Origin: an uncultured Curtobacterium sp.
GTDB lineage: Bacteria > Actinomycetota > Actinomycetes > Actinomycetales > Microbacteriaceae
NCBI GenBank assembly: GCA_913778205.1
Contig: CAJYUW010000006.1
Span: forward strand, 62,001-126,000
DNA: 64,000 nt
Reading direction: 5' to 3'
Made by a program: the position numbers and the translations under genes. The notes below the pieces were generated by a model. It saw only the letters and a program-made list of their open reading frames with translations. It was not told the origin of the DNA and searched no databases. This document shows, piece by piece, positions 31,136-38,553 of this stretch (its first letter is position 1; every line of letters begins with the position of its first letter).

Positions 31136-31577
31136 CCGTGCCCGGCCAGACGTCGGCCAGGTCGTCGGGCTCGTCCGGGAACAGCGGCCGGTAGAACTCC
31201 GGTGCCTTCTGCAGCAGCTTCGACCGGTGCGAGCGGTGCAGCGCCTCGTCCTCGTTCCACGGCGGCACCGCGAAGTCGCCCGATGCGTACGCCTCGAGGT
31301 CCTCGGGGACGAGCGCCAGGTCCGCCACGGTCTTGTCGCGGCAGGTGTCGGGGTGTCCGCGTTCGACCCACACCGCGCACGTCGCGTCCTGGTAGGCCAT
31401 GAGCGCCGGCCGGTAGCCGCGCCACATCGCCGTCACCGGGTGGTTCTGCCAGCCGTAGCCCGGGAGCGTCAGCGCCCGCATCACCTGCAGGGTCTCGACG
31501 CGCTGCTTGCCGAGCCGACGGTCGTCGAGCACCGCGGCCGAGGCGCGGAAGTCGGCGTACGGCAGGAACGTCTGCAT
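31113..31577 (-). CDS. MSMEG_6728 family protein (pyrimidine-dimer glycosylase-like)
   Basis: A 154-residue soluble protein beginning MQTFLPYADFRASAAVLDDRRLGKQRVETLQVMRAL, followed by GYGWQNHPVTAMWRGYRPALMAYQ. This matches the actinobacterial MSMEG_6728 family, distantly related to the T4 endonuclease V (pyrimidine-dimer glycosylase) helical fold. DNA repair is therefore possible but unproven; the expected Thr2 nucleophile of T4 endonuclease V is not present here (Gln2), so I would not assign that activity. ATG 31577. Its 3' end has been duplicated downstream. It is divergent from the FMN reductase gene. Confidence 0.8.
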   Translation of the reverse strand: MQTFLPYADFRASAAVLDDRRLGKQRVETLQVMRALTLPGYGWQNHPVTAMWRGYRPALMAYQDATCAVWVERGHPDTCRDKTVADLALVPEDLEAYASGDFAVPPWNEDEALHRSHRSKLLQKAPEFYRPLFPDEPDDLADVWPGTVAAPAHD

Positions 31578-31672
31578 CGACCGGACGCTACCCGGCACGC
31601 GCTGGCAGGGCTCCCCGACACATGCCGTCACACGATCACCGCGGGGGAGCGGTGCGTGTGAGCATCGAGGGC

Positions 31673-32269
31673 ATGAGCGCAGCACTCGTCGTCGGCGTCA
31701 GCGGCAGCCCGTCGGATCCGTCACGGACCTCGACCCTGGTCGCGGCCACGGTCGCGCGCCTCGGGCAGGAGTTCGAGGACGCCCGCACCGAGACCGTGGA
31801 GATCGGGCCGCTGCTCGCGGACCTCGGTGCGGCTGGCTCCCGTGAGGCGATGGGCCCCGAGACGACCCGGGCCCTCGAGCTCGTCGAGTCGGCCGACGTC
31901 CTCGTGGTCGGCAGCCCCGCGTTCCGGGCCGCGTACTCCGGCGCCTTCAAGCTCTTCTTCGACTGGGTCGGGCAGTACGACCTCGTCGACACCCCGGTGC
32001 TCCTGACCGCCACGGGCGGCAGTGACCGGCACGCCCTGCTCGTCGAGCACCAGATGCGCCCGCTGTTCGGCTTCTTCCAGTCGACGACCCTGCCGCTCGG
32101 TGTGTTCGGCAACGAGCGGGACTTCACCAAGCGCGAGGGCGGCTACGACATCGCGAGCGTCGACCTCGAGCTGCGCATCGACCAGGCCGTCCGGCGCGCG
32201 CTGCCCCTCATCCGCGGCGGGTTCGCCACGGCCGGCGCCGCCGAGGTCCGGCGTCCCGCCGAGTTCTAG
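31673..32269 (+). CDS. NAD(P)H-dependent FMN reductase (SsuE/MsuE-like)
   Basis: A 198-residue flavodoxin-like reductase. VGVSGSPSDPSRTSTLV is the FMN phosphate-binding loop, and ADVLVVGSPAFRAAYSGAFKLFFDWV and TATGGSDRHALLVEHQMRPLFGFF match SsuE and MsuE, which feed reduced FMN to two-component monooxygenases. Potential partners are LLM-type enzymes such as the one at 4867, but no monooxygenase gene is adjacent. ATG 31673 lies behind CGAGGGC; an upstream in-frame GTG is less likely. It ends before an intergenic palindrome at 32401-32420 and is convergent with aroQ. Confidence 0.9.
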   Translation: MSAALVVGVSGSPSDPSRTSTLVAATVARLGQEFEDARTETVEIGPLLADLGAAGSREAMGPETTRALELVESADVLVVGSPAFRAAYSGAFKLFFDWVGQYDLVDTPVLLTATGGSDRHALLVEHQMRPLFGFFQSTTLPLGVFGNERDFTKREGGYDIASVDLELRIDQAVRRALPLIRGGFATAGAAEVRRPAEF

Positions 32270-32337
32270 CGGGCAGCGGCCGGGCCCGGCGCGGCCGGCG
32301 CCACCGGTGTGACCAGCGGCCGGCGCGACCAGCGGCC

Positions 32338-32420
32338 GAGGTTCCACGACTTCCCGCTCACGTTCGCCGAGGTTCCGGACATCGGCCCTGGCGTCGGTGA
32401 GGTTCCAGAATTCTGGAACC
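32338..32420. repeat. GAGGTTCC iterons ending in a perfect 20-bp palindrome
   Basis: GAGGTTCC occurs at 32338, 32369 and 32399 (spacing 31 and 30 bp). The third copy runs into a perfect palindrome at 32401-32420 (GGTTCCAG, AATT, CTGGAACC) and then a run of nine C. It is located between the convergent FMN reductase and aroQ genes, so it can also work as a bidirectional terminator hairpin. Confidence 0.85.
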
Positions 32421-32460
32421 CCCCCCCGACGCGACACCCCGCGACGCGACGCCACGCGAC

Positions 32461-32517
32461 GCGCCTCCACGCGCCGGACGGGAGGCTCGGGGCGGGCCCG
32501 CCACGCGCCTCCCGGCC
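32461..32517. repeat. Cluster of three dispersed elements beside aroQ
   Basis: GCGCCTCC (32461), CGGGAGGC (32479-32486) and GCCTCCCGGCC (32507-32517) follow one another and end 2 bp from the aroQ stop codon. Arms of opposite sense can pair to form hairpins, consistent with a terminator for aroQ. Confidence 0.7.
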
Positions 32518-32518
32518 G

Positions 32519-32971
32519 TCAGACGGTGGGGTCCGCCACCAGCGACGCGACGTGCGCGACCGCCAACCGGTACCCGTCCGCCCCCGCGCCCGCGATGACC
32601 GCAGTCGCCGCCGTCGCGACGTGGTCGACGTGCCGGAACGGCTCGCGCTTCCACGTGTTCGACAGGTGCACCTCGACGACGGGGACCGAGAGCGCCTCGA
32701 CCGCATCGTGCAGCGCCACCGAGGTGTGCGCGTAGGCGGCGGGGTTGATGACGACGGCCGCGAAGTCGTCGAGCGCCTCGTGCAGCCACTCGACCAGCTC
32801 GCCCTCGCGGTTGGTCTGCCGGAAGTCCGCCTCGAGCCCGTGCACGGCAGCCTCGGTGTGCACGATGGCCTCGATCTCGGCGAGCGTCACCGTGCCGTAC
32901 TGCGCCGGGTCTCGACGGCCGAGGATGTCGAGGTTCGGGCCGTTGAGCACGAGGATGCGCGGTGCGGTCAT
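32519..32971 (-). CDS. aroQ: Type II 3-dehydroquinate dehydratase
   Basis: A 150-residue enzyme of the shikimate pathway that dehydrates 3-dehydroquinate to 3-dehydroshikimate. ILVLNGPNLDILGRRDPAQYGTVTL carries the catalytic Arg and Tyr. FRQTNREGELVEWLHEA, INPAAYAHTSVALHDAV (Asn and catalytic His) and EVHLSNTWKREPFRH are all canonical. The dodecameric fold length is normal. ATG 32971. It is divergent from the sodium symporter operon, separated by about 150 bp that contain two small dyads. Confidence 0.97.
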   Translation of the reverse strand: MTAPRILVLNGPNLDILGRRDPAQYGTVTLAEIEAIVHTEAAVHGLEADFRQTNREGELVEWLHEALDDFAAVVINPAAYAHTSVALHDAVEALSVPVVEVHLSNTWKREPFRHVDHVATAATAVIAGAGADGYRLAVAHVASLVADPTV

Positions 32972-33042
32972 GCGCCGAGCCTAGCGACGGACCGTGCGCA
33001 CAGGATCGTGCGGGCATGTCGAGGCGATGCATGCCTCGGCTA

Positions 33043-33056
33043 TGTGAACGGTCACA
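33043..33056. promoter_or_regulatory. Operator-like dyad upstream of the sodium symporter gene
   Basis: TGTGA-ACGG-TCACA lies about 70 bp before ATG 33124. The half-sites match the CRP/GlxR type but the spacer is 4 bp, not the usual 6, so a different regulator is likely. A second dyad GAGGC-n7-GCCTC is at 33021-33037, nearer aroQ. Confidence 0.4.
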
Positions 33057-33123
33057 AATCGGTGTAGCGTCTCCGTCCGGGCCGGCGGAGTTGTCGGCTG
33101 CAACACATCGACGTGGAGTGTGA

Positions 33124-34794
33124 ATGGTTCTCGCGGCAGCGGACAGCGGGATCCGGCTCGACTTGGGCTGGGTCGACTACTTGATGATCATCGTGTACTT
33201 CGCGGTGGTGATCGGCATCGGGTTCACCGCCCGGCGGCAGGTCAGGACGAGCATGGACTTCTTCCTGTCCGGCCGGTCGATGCCGGCGTGGATCACGGGC
33301 CTGGCGTTCGTGTCCGCGAACCTCGGCGCGACCGAGATCCTCGGCATGGCCGCGAACGGTGCCCAGATCGGCATGGCGACCCTGCACTACTACCTCATCG
33401 GCGCGGTGCCGGCGATGGTGTTCCTCGGGCTCGTGATGATGCCCTTCTACTACGGCTCGAAGGTCCGGAGCGTGCCGGAGTTCATGCTCCGCCGCTTCGG
33501 CAAGGCCCCGCACCTGGTGAACTCGATCGCCTTCGCGGTGTCGAACGTCCTCATCGCCGGGATCAACCTGTACGCCATGGCGATCGTCATCGAGGCGATG
33601 CTCGGCTGGCCGGAGTGGCTCGCCATCCTCGTCTCCGCCGCGTTCGTGCTCGCCTACATCACGCTCGGCGGCCTCTCCAGCGCGATCTACAACGAGGTCA
33701 TGCAGTTCTTCGTGATCATCGCCGGTCTCGTGCCGCTGACGATCGTCGGCCTCCACCGCGTCGGCGGCTGGGGCGGACTGACCGAGGCGATCAAGCAGAC
33801 GCAGGGCGTGCAGCACCTGCAGGCGTGGGCGGGCACCGGCATCGGCGACGTCACGAACCCGATCGGCGCGAACTGGCTCGCGATCGTGCTCGGTCTCGGC
33901 TTCGTGCTGTCGTTCGGGTACTGGACGACGAACTTCACCGAGGTCCAGCGCGCCTTCTCCGCGAAGAACATGTCGGCCGCGCGCCGTACCCCGCTCATCG
34001 CCGCGATCCCGAAGCTCTTCATCCCGTTCATCGTCGTCGTCCCCGGCCTGATCGCCGCGGCCGTCGTCGGGAACCAGTTCGCCTCGGGCGCGCTCACCTA
34101 CAACGACGCCATCCCGAAGCTCATCCAGATGTACCTGCCGACCGGCGTGCTCGGCATCGCGGTCACGGGCCTCCTCGCCTCGTTCATGGCCGGCATGGCG
34201 GCGAACGTGTCGTCGTTCAACACGGTGTTCACGTACGACATCTGGCAGCGCTACATCAAGCCGAACATGCCCGACCTGCACTACCTGAAGACCGGGCGCT
34301 GGGTCACCGTCGCCGGTGTCCTCGTCGGCATCGGGACCGCGTTCCTCGCCGCGCAGGCCGGCAACATCATGACCTACATGCAGACGCTGTTCTCGTTCTT
34401 CAACGCTCCGCTGTTCGGCGTCTTCATCCTCGGGCTCCTCTGGAAGCGGATGACCACGCAGGGCGCACTGTGGGGGTACGTCCTCGGCATCGTGACGCCG
34501 ACGATCACCTGGATCGCGTACCTGGTGAACCCGAAGCTCTTCGCGACCGCCACCGCGGAGACCCTCTACGGCGCGATCATCTCGTTCGTCACCGTCCTCG
34601 TCGTGGCGGTCGTCGTGTCGCTCGTCACGAAGCCGAAGGACGTCTCCGAGCTCGGGGGACTGGTCTACGGCGTCGGCCGGATCGACATGACCGCCGGGGC
34701 CGTCGCGACCGACACCGCGTGGTACCGCTCGCCGGCGCTGCTCGGCACCGTGGCGCTGGTCCTCTGCGTCGTCCTCTACCTCCCGTTCCTCTGA
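33124..34794 (+). CDS. Sodium:solute symporter family transporter
   Basis: A 556-residue membrane protein with about 13-14 helices and the LeuT-like SSS signature. Landmarks are DYLMIIVYFAVVIGIGFTARRQVRTSMDFFLSGRSMPAWITGLAFVSANLGATEILGMAANGAQIG, SVPEFMLRRFG, AYITLGGLSSAIYNEVMQFF and AANVSSFNTVFTYDIWQRYIKP, where the Ser/Thr pair near the last motif typically binds Na+. The branch resembles SGLT-like sugar symporters; the solute is not certain. ATG 33124 follows GTGGAGTGTGA. It is followed by a small two-helix protein gene 21 bp downstream, likely co-expressed. Confidence 0.9.
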   Translation: MVLAAADSGIRLDLGWVDYLMIIVYFAVVIGIGFTARRQVRTSMDFFLSGRSMPAWITGLAFVSANLGATEILGMAANGAQIGMATLHYYLIGAVPAMVFLGLVMMPFYYGSKVRSVPEFMLRRFGKAPHLVNSIAFAVSNVLIAGINLYAMAIVIEAMLGWPEWLAILVSAAFVLAYITLGGLSSAIYNEVMQFFVIIAGLVPLTIVGLHRVGGWGGLTEAIKQTQGVQHLQAWAGTGIGDVTNPIGANWLAIVLGLGFVLSFGYWTTNFTEVQRAFSAKNMSAARRTPLIAAIPKLFIPFIVVVPGLIAAAVVGNQFASGALTYNDAIPKLIQMYLPTGVLGIAVTGLLASFMAGMAANVSSFNTVFTYDIWQRYIKPNMPDLHYLKTGRWVTVAGVLVGIGTAFLAAQAGNIMTYMQTLFSFFNAPLFGVFILGLLWKRMTTQGALWGYVLGIVTPTITWIAYLVNPKLFATATAETLYGAIISFVTVLVVAVVVSLVTKPKDVSELGGLVYGVGRIDMTAGAVATDTAWYRSPALLGTVALVLCVVLYLPFL

Positions 34795-34815
34795 TCCGCG
34801 CGAAGGAGATCGCTC

Positions 34816-35142
34816 ATGCGTGACGACACCACCACGATGACCGAGGAGCAGCAGGCCCTCGTCCGTTCCACCCGCCGACTCGACCTGCGCCGCATCCTCG
34901 GCGGCCTCTTCGTCCTCTACGGCGTGATCACGACGATCGTCGGGATCGTCAACTGGGACACCGACCCGGAGAAGACCGGCGGCATCCACATCAACCTGTG
35001 GGTCGGGCTCTCGCTGCTCGTCGGCGGCCTGCTGTTCTTCCTCTGGGACCGGCTGAACCCCGTTCCCGCGGCCGACATCGTCGGCCAGGCCGAGGCGGAG
35101 GAGCACCAGAGGGCAGCCGGTGAGGGTCGCGACCTCGCCTGA
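34816..35142 (+). CDS. Small two-helix membrane protein accompanying the symporter
   Basis: A 108-residue protein: acidic N-terminus, then RRLDLRRILGGLFVLYGVITTIVGIVNW (TM1), a short loop with GGIHINLW, and VGLSLLVGGLLFFLWDRLNP (TM2), then an acidic tail. A clear AAGGAGA precedes ATG 34816 by about 7 bp. Small proteins of this type often follow SSS transporters in actinobacteria and may stabilise or modulate them, but the role is not established. Immediate downstream sequence has a GGCCTGGAGGC element (35208-35218). Confidence 0.75.
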   Translation: MRDDTTTMTEEQQALVRSTRRLDLRRILGGLFVLYGVITTIVGIVNWDTDPEKTGGIHINLWVGLSLLVGGLLFFLWDRLNPVPAADIVGQAEAEEHQRAAGEGRDLA

Positions 35143-35261
35143 CCCCGCCCCGGCCCGACGGCCGTCCGCTCCGGCGGGCGGCCGTCGGTCGTTCCCTGGC
35201 CCCTCCGGCCTGGAGGCGCGACTCGCCTTCGCCGCGCCGCTCGCGGAACCGATTGCTCACG

Positions 35262-35291
35262 TTGACACGTTCAGCGATCGCGGCCTAGTAT
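35262..35291 (+). promoter_or_regulatory. Consensus-like sigma-A promoter facing the DUF3800 3' end
   Basis: TTGACA at 35262-35267 and TAGTAT at 35286-35291 are separated by 18 bp. The stretch is A/T-richer than its surroundings. Reading rightward it points into the 3' end of the minus-strand DUF3800 gene, so it would make an antisense RNA; no convincing plus-strand gene follows. Confidence 0.6.
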
Positions 35292-35349
35292 TGACATGTC
35301 GGTCGGGTGCTGCTCGGTCGAAAGTGAGCCCCGGAGTTTCCTGCAGCCA

Positions 35350-35371
35350 GCGCGGGACCGGGGTTCCGCGC
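35350..35371. terminator. Hairpin terminator after the DUF3800 gene
   Basis: GCGCGGGAC (35350-35358) pairs with GTTCCGCGC (35363-35371) through nine base pairs, one a G-U, with a 4-nt loop. It starts 12 bp beyond the minus-strand stop codon. Confidence 0.65.
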
Positions 35372-35382
35372 TGTCCGGGGGT

Positions 35383-35916
35383 TCACTGCACCACCACGAG
35401 CGCGTCCTGAGGGCGCGACTCCAGCAATCCACGGGAGTGAGCGCCACAGGCGATGTCTGCCAGCGCGAGGAGTGGTTCGTCCGAACCTCGGACGTGTTCG
35501 TGGCGGATCGCTTTCCCGATGCCCCGGTCTCGAAGTGACTCGAGCATGGACACATCGCCGGCATCGCGGACTCGGCTCCGCGACTCGAAGACGAGTGCAC
35601 CGACGTCTCGCTGTTCGAGTTCCCACACCAGGCGCTCGATGCAACGTCTCCGTCGTCGTTCCGTGCGCGCGGGTCGGCCGTCGTACCGCACCACCACGAT
35701 GCTCACCGCCCGGGTGAGGAGACCGAGCCATGTCAGTCGCTGACCGCCGAGGGCTTCGTACCAGTGCAGTTTCCGCATGCGCTTCGGTGTCGCCCGCTGC
35801 ACGGCGGTGCGCGCCTCGCTCTCGCTTTCGGCATCGATGAGGACTGCGGCCATGACGTACACGGTGTGGTCGAGGCCTCCGCCCGGCTCGGATTCGTCGA
35901 CGTACGCAGTCCGCAT
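35383..35916 (-). CDS. DUF3800 domain protein
   Basis: A 177-residue protein starting MRTAYVDESEPGG, with the acidic Asp-Glu-Ser N-terminal motif of DUF3800, an RNase H-like fold family often found near mobile or defence genes. Later landmarks are VVVRYDGRPARTERRRRRCIERLVWELEQRDVGALVFESR and LLALADIACGAHSRGLL, with Asp and Ser in the last conserved segment. Nuclease activity is predicted by fold only. Base composition is lower in GC than the neighbours, codon use is less biased, and the gene lies between an orphan promoter and a decayed VOC gene, all suggesting recent transfer. ATG 35916; a longer upstream ATG is possible. Confidence 0.7.
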   Translation of the reverse strand: MRTAYVDESEPGGGLDHTVYVMAAVLIDAESESEARTAVQRATPKRMRKLHWYEALGGQRLTWLGLLTRAVSIVVVRYDGRPARTERRRRRCIERLVWELEQRDVGALVFESRSRVRDAGDVSMLESLRDRGIGKAIRHEHVRGSDEPLLALADIACGAHSRGLLESRPQDALVVVQ

Positions 35917-36013
35917 CGTGCCAGCATATTGCGTATCACTGCGGTTCTGAGTGGGGCCGTGCTTGCGGTGCGGCAGGGTGTGCGAGAGGTTCGTCCTGAG
36001 CGAAGGAGCCCCG

Positions 36014-36182
36014 ATGCCCACGATGGTGTTCATCAACCTGCCGGTCGCCGACCTCGGCCGCTCGACGTCCTCCTACGAGTCCCTCGGCCACGGGGTCAAC
36101 CCCGACTTCACCGACGAGACCGCCGCGTGAACTCGTGTGGATGGACGCGGCCGCGATGCAGGACGGCTCACCCGACGCGTGA
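36014..36182 (+). pseudogene. Internally deleted VOC (glyoxalase-like) family gene
   Basis: The frame from ATG 36014 reads MPTMVFINLPVADLGRSTSSYESLGHG and ends at a stop at 36128-36130 after TDETAA, which is a normal VOC-family N-terminus cut at about 38 residues. In another frame, codons 36129-36179 read ELVWMDAAAMQDGSPDA then stop, which is a normal VOC C-terminus (the E-x-VWMD motif). The middle of roughly 80 residues is missing, so an internal deletion with a frame change has destroyed the gene. AAGGAG upstream of the ATG is still intact. Confidence 0.82.
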
Positions 36183-36215
36183 CCCGGTGTCGGCGGCGGA
36201 CGCCAGGATGGGTCC

Positions 36216-36830
36216 GTGAGCACCGAGCCGACCGTCACCCCGCCGTCCCTCATCATCGGAGCGGACGGGCTCGCCCGACCGGTCTGGGCGTCGACCGACG
36301 AGATGCTCCGCACCTACTACGACACCGAGTGGGGGATGCCCGTGCGGGACGAGCGAGGCGTGTTCGAGCGGCTCTCGCTCGAGGCGTTCCAGTCCGGGCT
36401 GTCGTGGCGGACGATCCTCGCGAAGCGTCCGGCGTTCCGCGCGGCCTTCGCGGACTTCGACCCGGACGTGGTCGCCGGGTTCGGCGAGGACGACGTGGCG
36501 CGGCTCATGGCCGACGCCGGCATCGTGCGGAACCGGGCGAAGATCCTCGCGACGATCACGAACGCGAACGCCACGATCGCGCTGCGTCCGGACGGCGGTC
36601 TGGCGGACTTCGTGTGGTCCTTCCGGCCGGAACGGACGCCCGAGCCGATCACGTTCGCCGACGTCCCCACGAAGTCCGACGAGTCCTCGGCGCTGTCGAA
36701 GGCGCTGCGGAAGCGTGGGTTCGCGTTCGTCGGCCCGACCACCATGTACGCGCTCATGGAGGCGATCGGCATCGTCGACACGCACCTGATCGGCAGCCAC
36801 CGGCGGGGGAGCTCCGGCATTTGGGGCTGA
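36216..36830 (+). CDS. tag: DNA-3-methyladenine glycosylase I-like protein lacking most zinc ligands
   Basis: A 204-residue helix-hairpin-helix glycosylase of the Tag family, which removes 3-methyladenine from alkylated DNA. RPVWASTDEMLRTYYDTEWGMPVRDERGVFERLSLEAFQSGLSWRTIL keeps the base-pocket Glu and Gln-x-GLSW, and FVGPTTMYALMEAIGIVDTHLIGSHRRG the end motif. Known Tag enzymes hold Zn with two Cys and two His. Here the first Cys (R-C-x-W) is Pro/Val, the second ligand (Y-H-D) is Tyr, and the final Cys (G-C-H) is Ser; only one His remains. Zinc binding is therefore doubtful though the fold is complete. GTG 36216. Confidence 0.85.
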   Translation: MSTEPTVTPPSLIIGADGLARPVWASTDEMLRTYYDTEWGMPVRDERGVFERLSLEAFQSGLSWRTILAKRPAFRAAFADFDPDVVAGFGEDDVARLMADAGIVRNRAKILATITNANATIALRPDGGLADFVWSFRPERTPEPITFADVPTKSDESSALSKALRKRGFAFVGPTTMYALMEAIGIVDTHLIGSHRRGSSGIWG

Positions 36831-36890
36831 GCGGTCCCCGGACCACGAGCGGGTCGGCGGTCGGGACCTGATCGGGTCTACGTTCGGGGC

Positions 36891-37709
36891 ATGACCTCCG
36901 AACCGGACCCCGCCCCGAACCGCTCGCGGACGGTGCCGGTGCAGCCGATCGGCGCCGAGTACGTCGAGGTGCCCGTCGACGCTGCGGTGCCCGAACCGGA
37001 GACGACCGGCGACGTGCGTCCCGAGCACGACCCGGGCAAAGTCCGGATCGCGTTCCTGCTCTTCCCCGACCTGACGCAGCTCGACCTCACCGGACCGGCT
37101 CAGGTCCTCGCACGGGTGCCCGGCGCGGCGGTCGAGTACGTCGCGGCGCACCTCGACCCGGTGCCGAGCGACTGCGGTCTGGCACTCGTCCCGACCGCGA
37201 CGTTCGCGACGGCACGGACCCCCGACGTCCTCGTCGTCCCGGGTGGTGACGGGTCGTTCGACGCGATGCTCGACCCGGACGTGGTCGCGTTCGTCCGACG
37301 GACCGCGGAGCGGGCGACCTGGGTGACGTCGGTGTGCACCGGCGCGTTCGTGCTCGGTGCGGCAGGGCTCCTGGCTGGGAAACGCGCGACGACGCACTGG
37401 GCCTCGAAGCCGATGCTCGCCGCGTTCGGTGCCGACCCCGTCGAGCAGCGGATCGTCGTCGACGGTGCCGTCGTGACCGCGGCCGGGGTGAGCGCCGGCA
37501 TCGACATGGCGCTGTGGTTGGCCGGGGAGCTCGCCGGTCAGCCCGCCGCCGAGCACATCCAACTGCAGATCGAGTACGACCCGCAGCCGCCGTTCGACGC
37601 CGGCTCGGCGGTGCGCGCAGACACCCGACTCGTCACCGAGGCGCGTGCTGCGGCCGAGGCGGCGCGCGGGGAGCGGGTCGCGCGGGCGGCAGCAGCGGTC
37701 ATCCGCTGA
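36891..37709 (+). CDS. DJ-1/PfpI family protein, isonitrile hydratase-like
   Basis: A 272-residue protein. After an unusual acidic, proline-rich N-terminal extension of about 50 residues, the DJ-1/PfpI domain begins at VRIAFLLFPDLTQLDLTGPAQVLARV. VTSVCTGAFVLGAAGLLAGKRATTHW contains the nucleophilic Cys at its elbow; ILVVPGGDGSFDAM-like and GVSAGIDMALWLAGELAG segments match isonitrile hydratase InhA and its relatives. Hydration of isonitriles to formamides is one possibility; many paralogues have other roles. No AraC-type DNA-binding domain follows, so it is not a regulator of that class. ATG 36891. Confidence 0.85.
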   Translation: MTSEPDPAPNRSRTVPVQPIGAEYVEVPVDAAVPEPETTGDVRPEHDPGKVRIAFLLFPDLTQLDLTGPAQVLARVPGAAVEYVAAHLDPVPSDCGLALVPTATFATARTPDVLVVPGGDGSFDAMLDPDVVAFVRRTAERATWVTSVCTGAFVLGAAGLLAGKRATTHWASKPMLAAFGADPVEQRIVVDGAVVTAAGVSAGIDMALWLAGELAGQPAAEHIQLQIEYDPQPPFDAGSAVRADTRLVTEARAAAEAARGERVARAAAAVIR

Positions 37710-37731
37710 CGCGGGTAAGCGGGGACGACCG

Positions 37732-38520
37732 TTACCGGTTGCCCTTCGAGCCGCGCTTCGGCTTGCCCTTCATCCCGCGCTGCACCTTGCCGCGGCCGGC
37801 CTTGCCGCCGCCGGTCTTGCCGCTGGTGCCCTTCGTGGCACCGCGCTTGGCGGTGGTCCGGCTGTTCGCCGCGGTCGCCTTGCCGCCGCCGGAACCGCCG
37901 CCGGACCCGCGGCCGGAGGCGCCACGCGACGGGCGCGAGCCGCCGTCGTCGGCGCGATCCGTGCCTCCCGGCTGGTCCTGACCGCCTCGGGAACTGTTCG
38001 CGGTCCGACCGCGCACCACGCCGATGAACTCCTCCGTGGTCTCGGAGGCGTCCTCCGTGCGCCAGGCGAGCAGGATCCGGGTGCCCGGTGCGCCCGCGAG
38101 CGTCCGGGCGACCAGGTCTTTCCTGCTGGCCGCGCGGAACAGCGACTGCGGCAGGATCGCGACGCCGACGTTCGCCTCGACGAGGTCCAGCGTCGCGTCG
38201 ACGTCGGCGGGCACGGGGCCGGCGTCGACCACGTGGACGTCGGTCGTCGTGAGGTCGACCTCGGCGAGGTCGGAGAGCGGGGAGTCCTTCGGCATCGCGA
38301 CGACCGCGGTCTCGGTCCACAGCGGGATCGCGTTGTGCCGGTCGGACACGGGCTCGCGTGCGAAGACCATGTCGGCCTCGCCGGCGAGGGCGTCGTCCAC
38401 CTCGTCCGCCCCGATCGGGCGCAGGCGGAGTTCGGTACCGGGGAACCGCTCGCGCCAGACGCGGGCCCACTTCGCCGGGGACACCCCGGGCACGAAGGCG
38501 ATGGTGAGGGCCTCGGTCAT
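37732..38520 (-). CDS. Orphan LysR-type substrate-binding domain protein with a basic tail
   Basis: A 262-residue protein starting MTEALTIAFVPGVSPAKWARVWRERFPGTELRLRPI. Residues 1-190 resemble the effector-binding (type 2 periplasmic-binding-like) domain of LysR regulators, with VDDALAGEADMVF and NVGVAILPQSLFRAASRKDLVARTL, but no helix-turn-helix and no signal peptide are present. The last 70 residues are an extended Gly/Ser then Lys/Arg/Gly-rich tail that may bind nucleic acid. It lies head to head with a DUF5997 gene, 33 bp apart, an association typical for actinobacteria. A dispersed element GTGCCTCCCGGC lies in the tail codons (37961-37972). A DNA-binding role is inferred. Confidence 0.75.
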   Translation of the reverse strand: MTEALTIAFVPGVSPAKWARVWRERFPGTELRLRPIGADEVDDALAGEADMVFAREPVSDRHNAIPLWTETAVVAMPKDSPLSDLAEVDLTTTDVHVVDAGPVPADVDATLDLVEANVGVAILPQSLFRAASRKDLVARTLAGAPGTRILLAWRTEDASETTEEFIGVVRGRTANSSRGGQDQPGGTDRADDGGSRPSRGASGRGSGGGSGGGKATAANSRTTAKRGATKGTSGKTGGGKAGRGKVQRGMKGKPKRGSKGNR

Positions 38521-38553
38521 GCAACCGAGCATAGGGGCCGTACCCTGGTGTGC

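Noticed and set aside
31113-31577. Calling the gene a pyrimidine-dimer glycosylase
   Set aside because: The expected Thr2 catalytic residue is absent (Gln2), so only the family resemblance is stated.
33043-33056. A CRP/GlxR binding site
   Set aside because: Half-sites match but the spacer is 4 bp instead of 6, so I list only an operator-like dyad.
35296-35538. An 80-residue plus-strand ORF starting just after the strong promoter
   Set aside because: It is antisense to DUF3800, its start would be at or before the expected transcription start, and it lacks protein-like composition.
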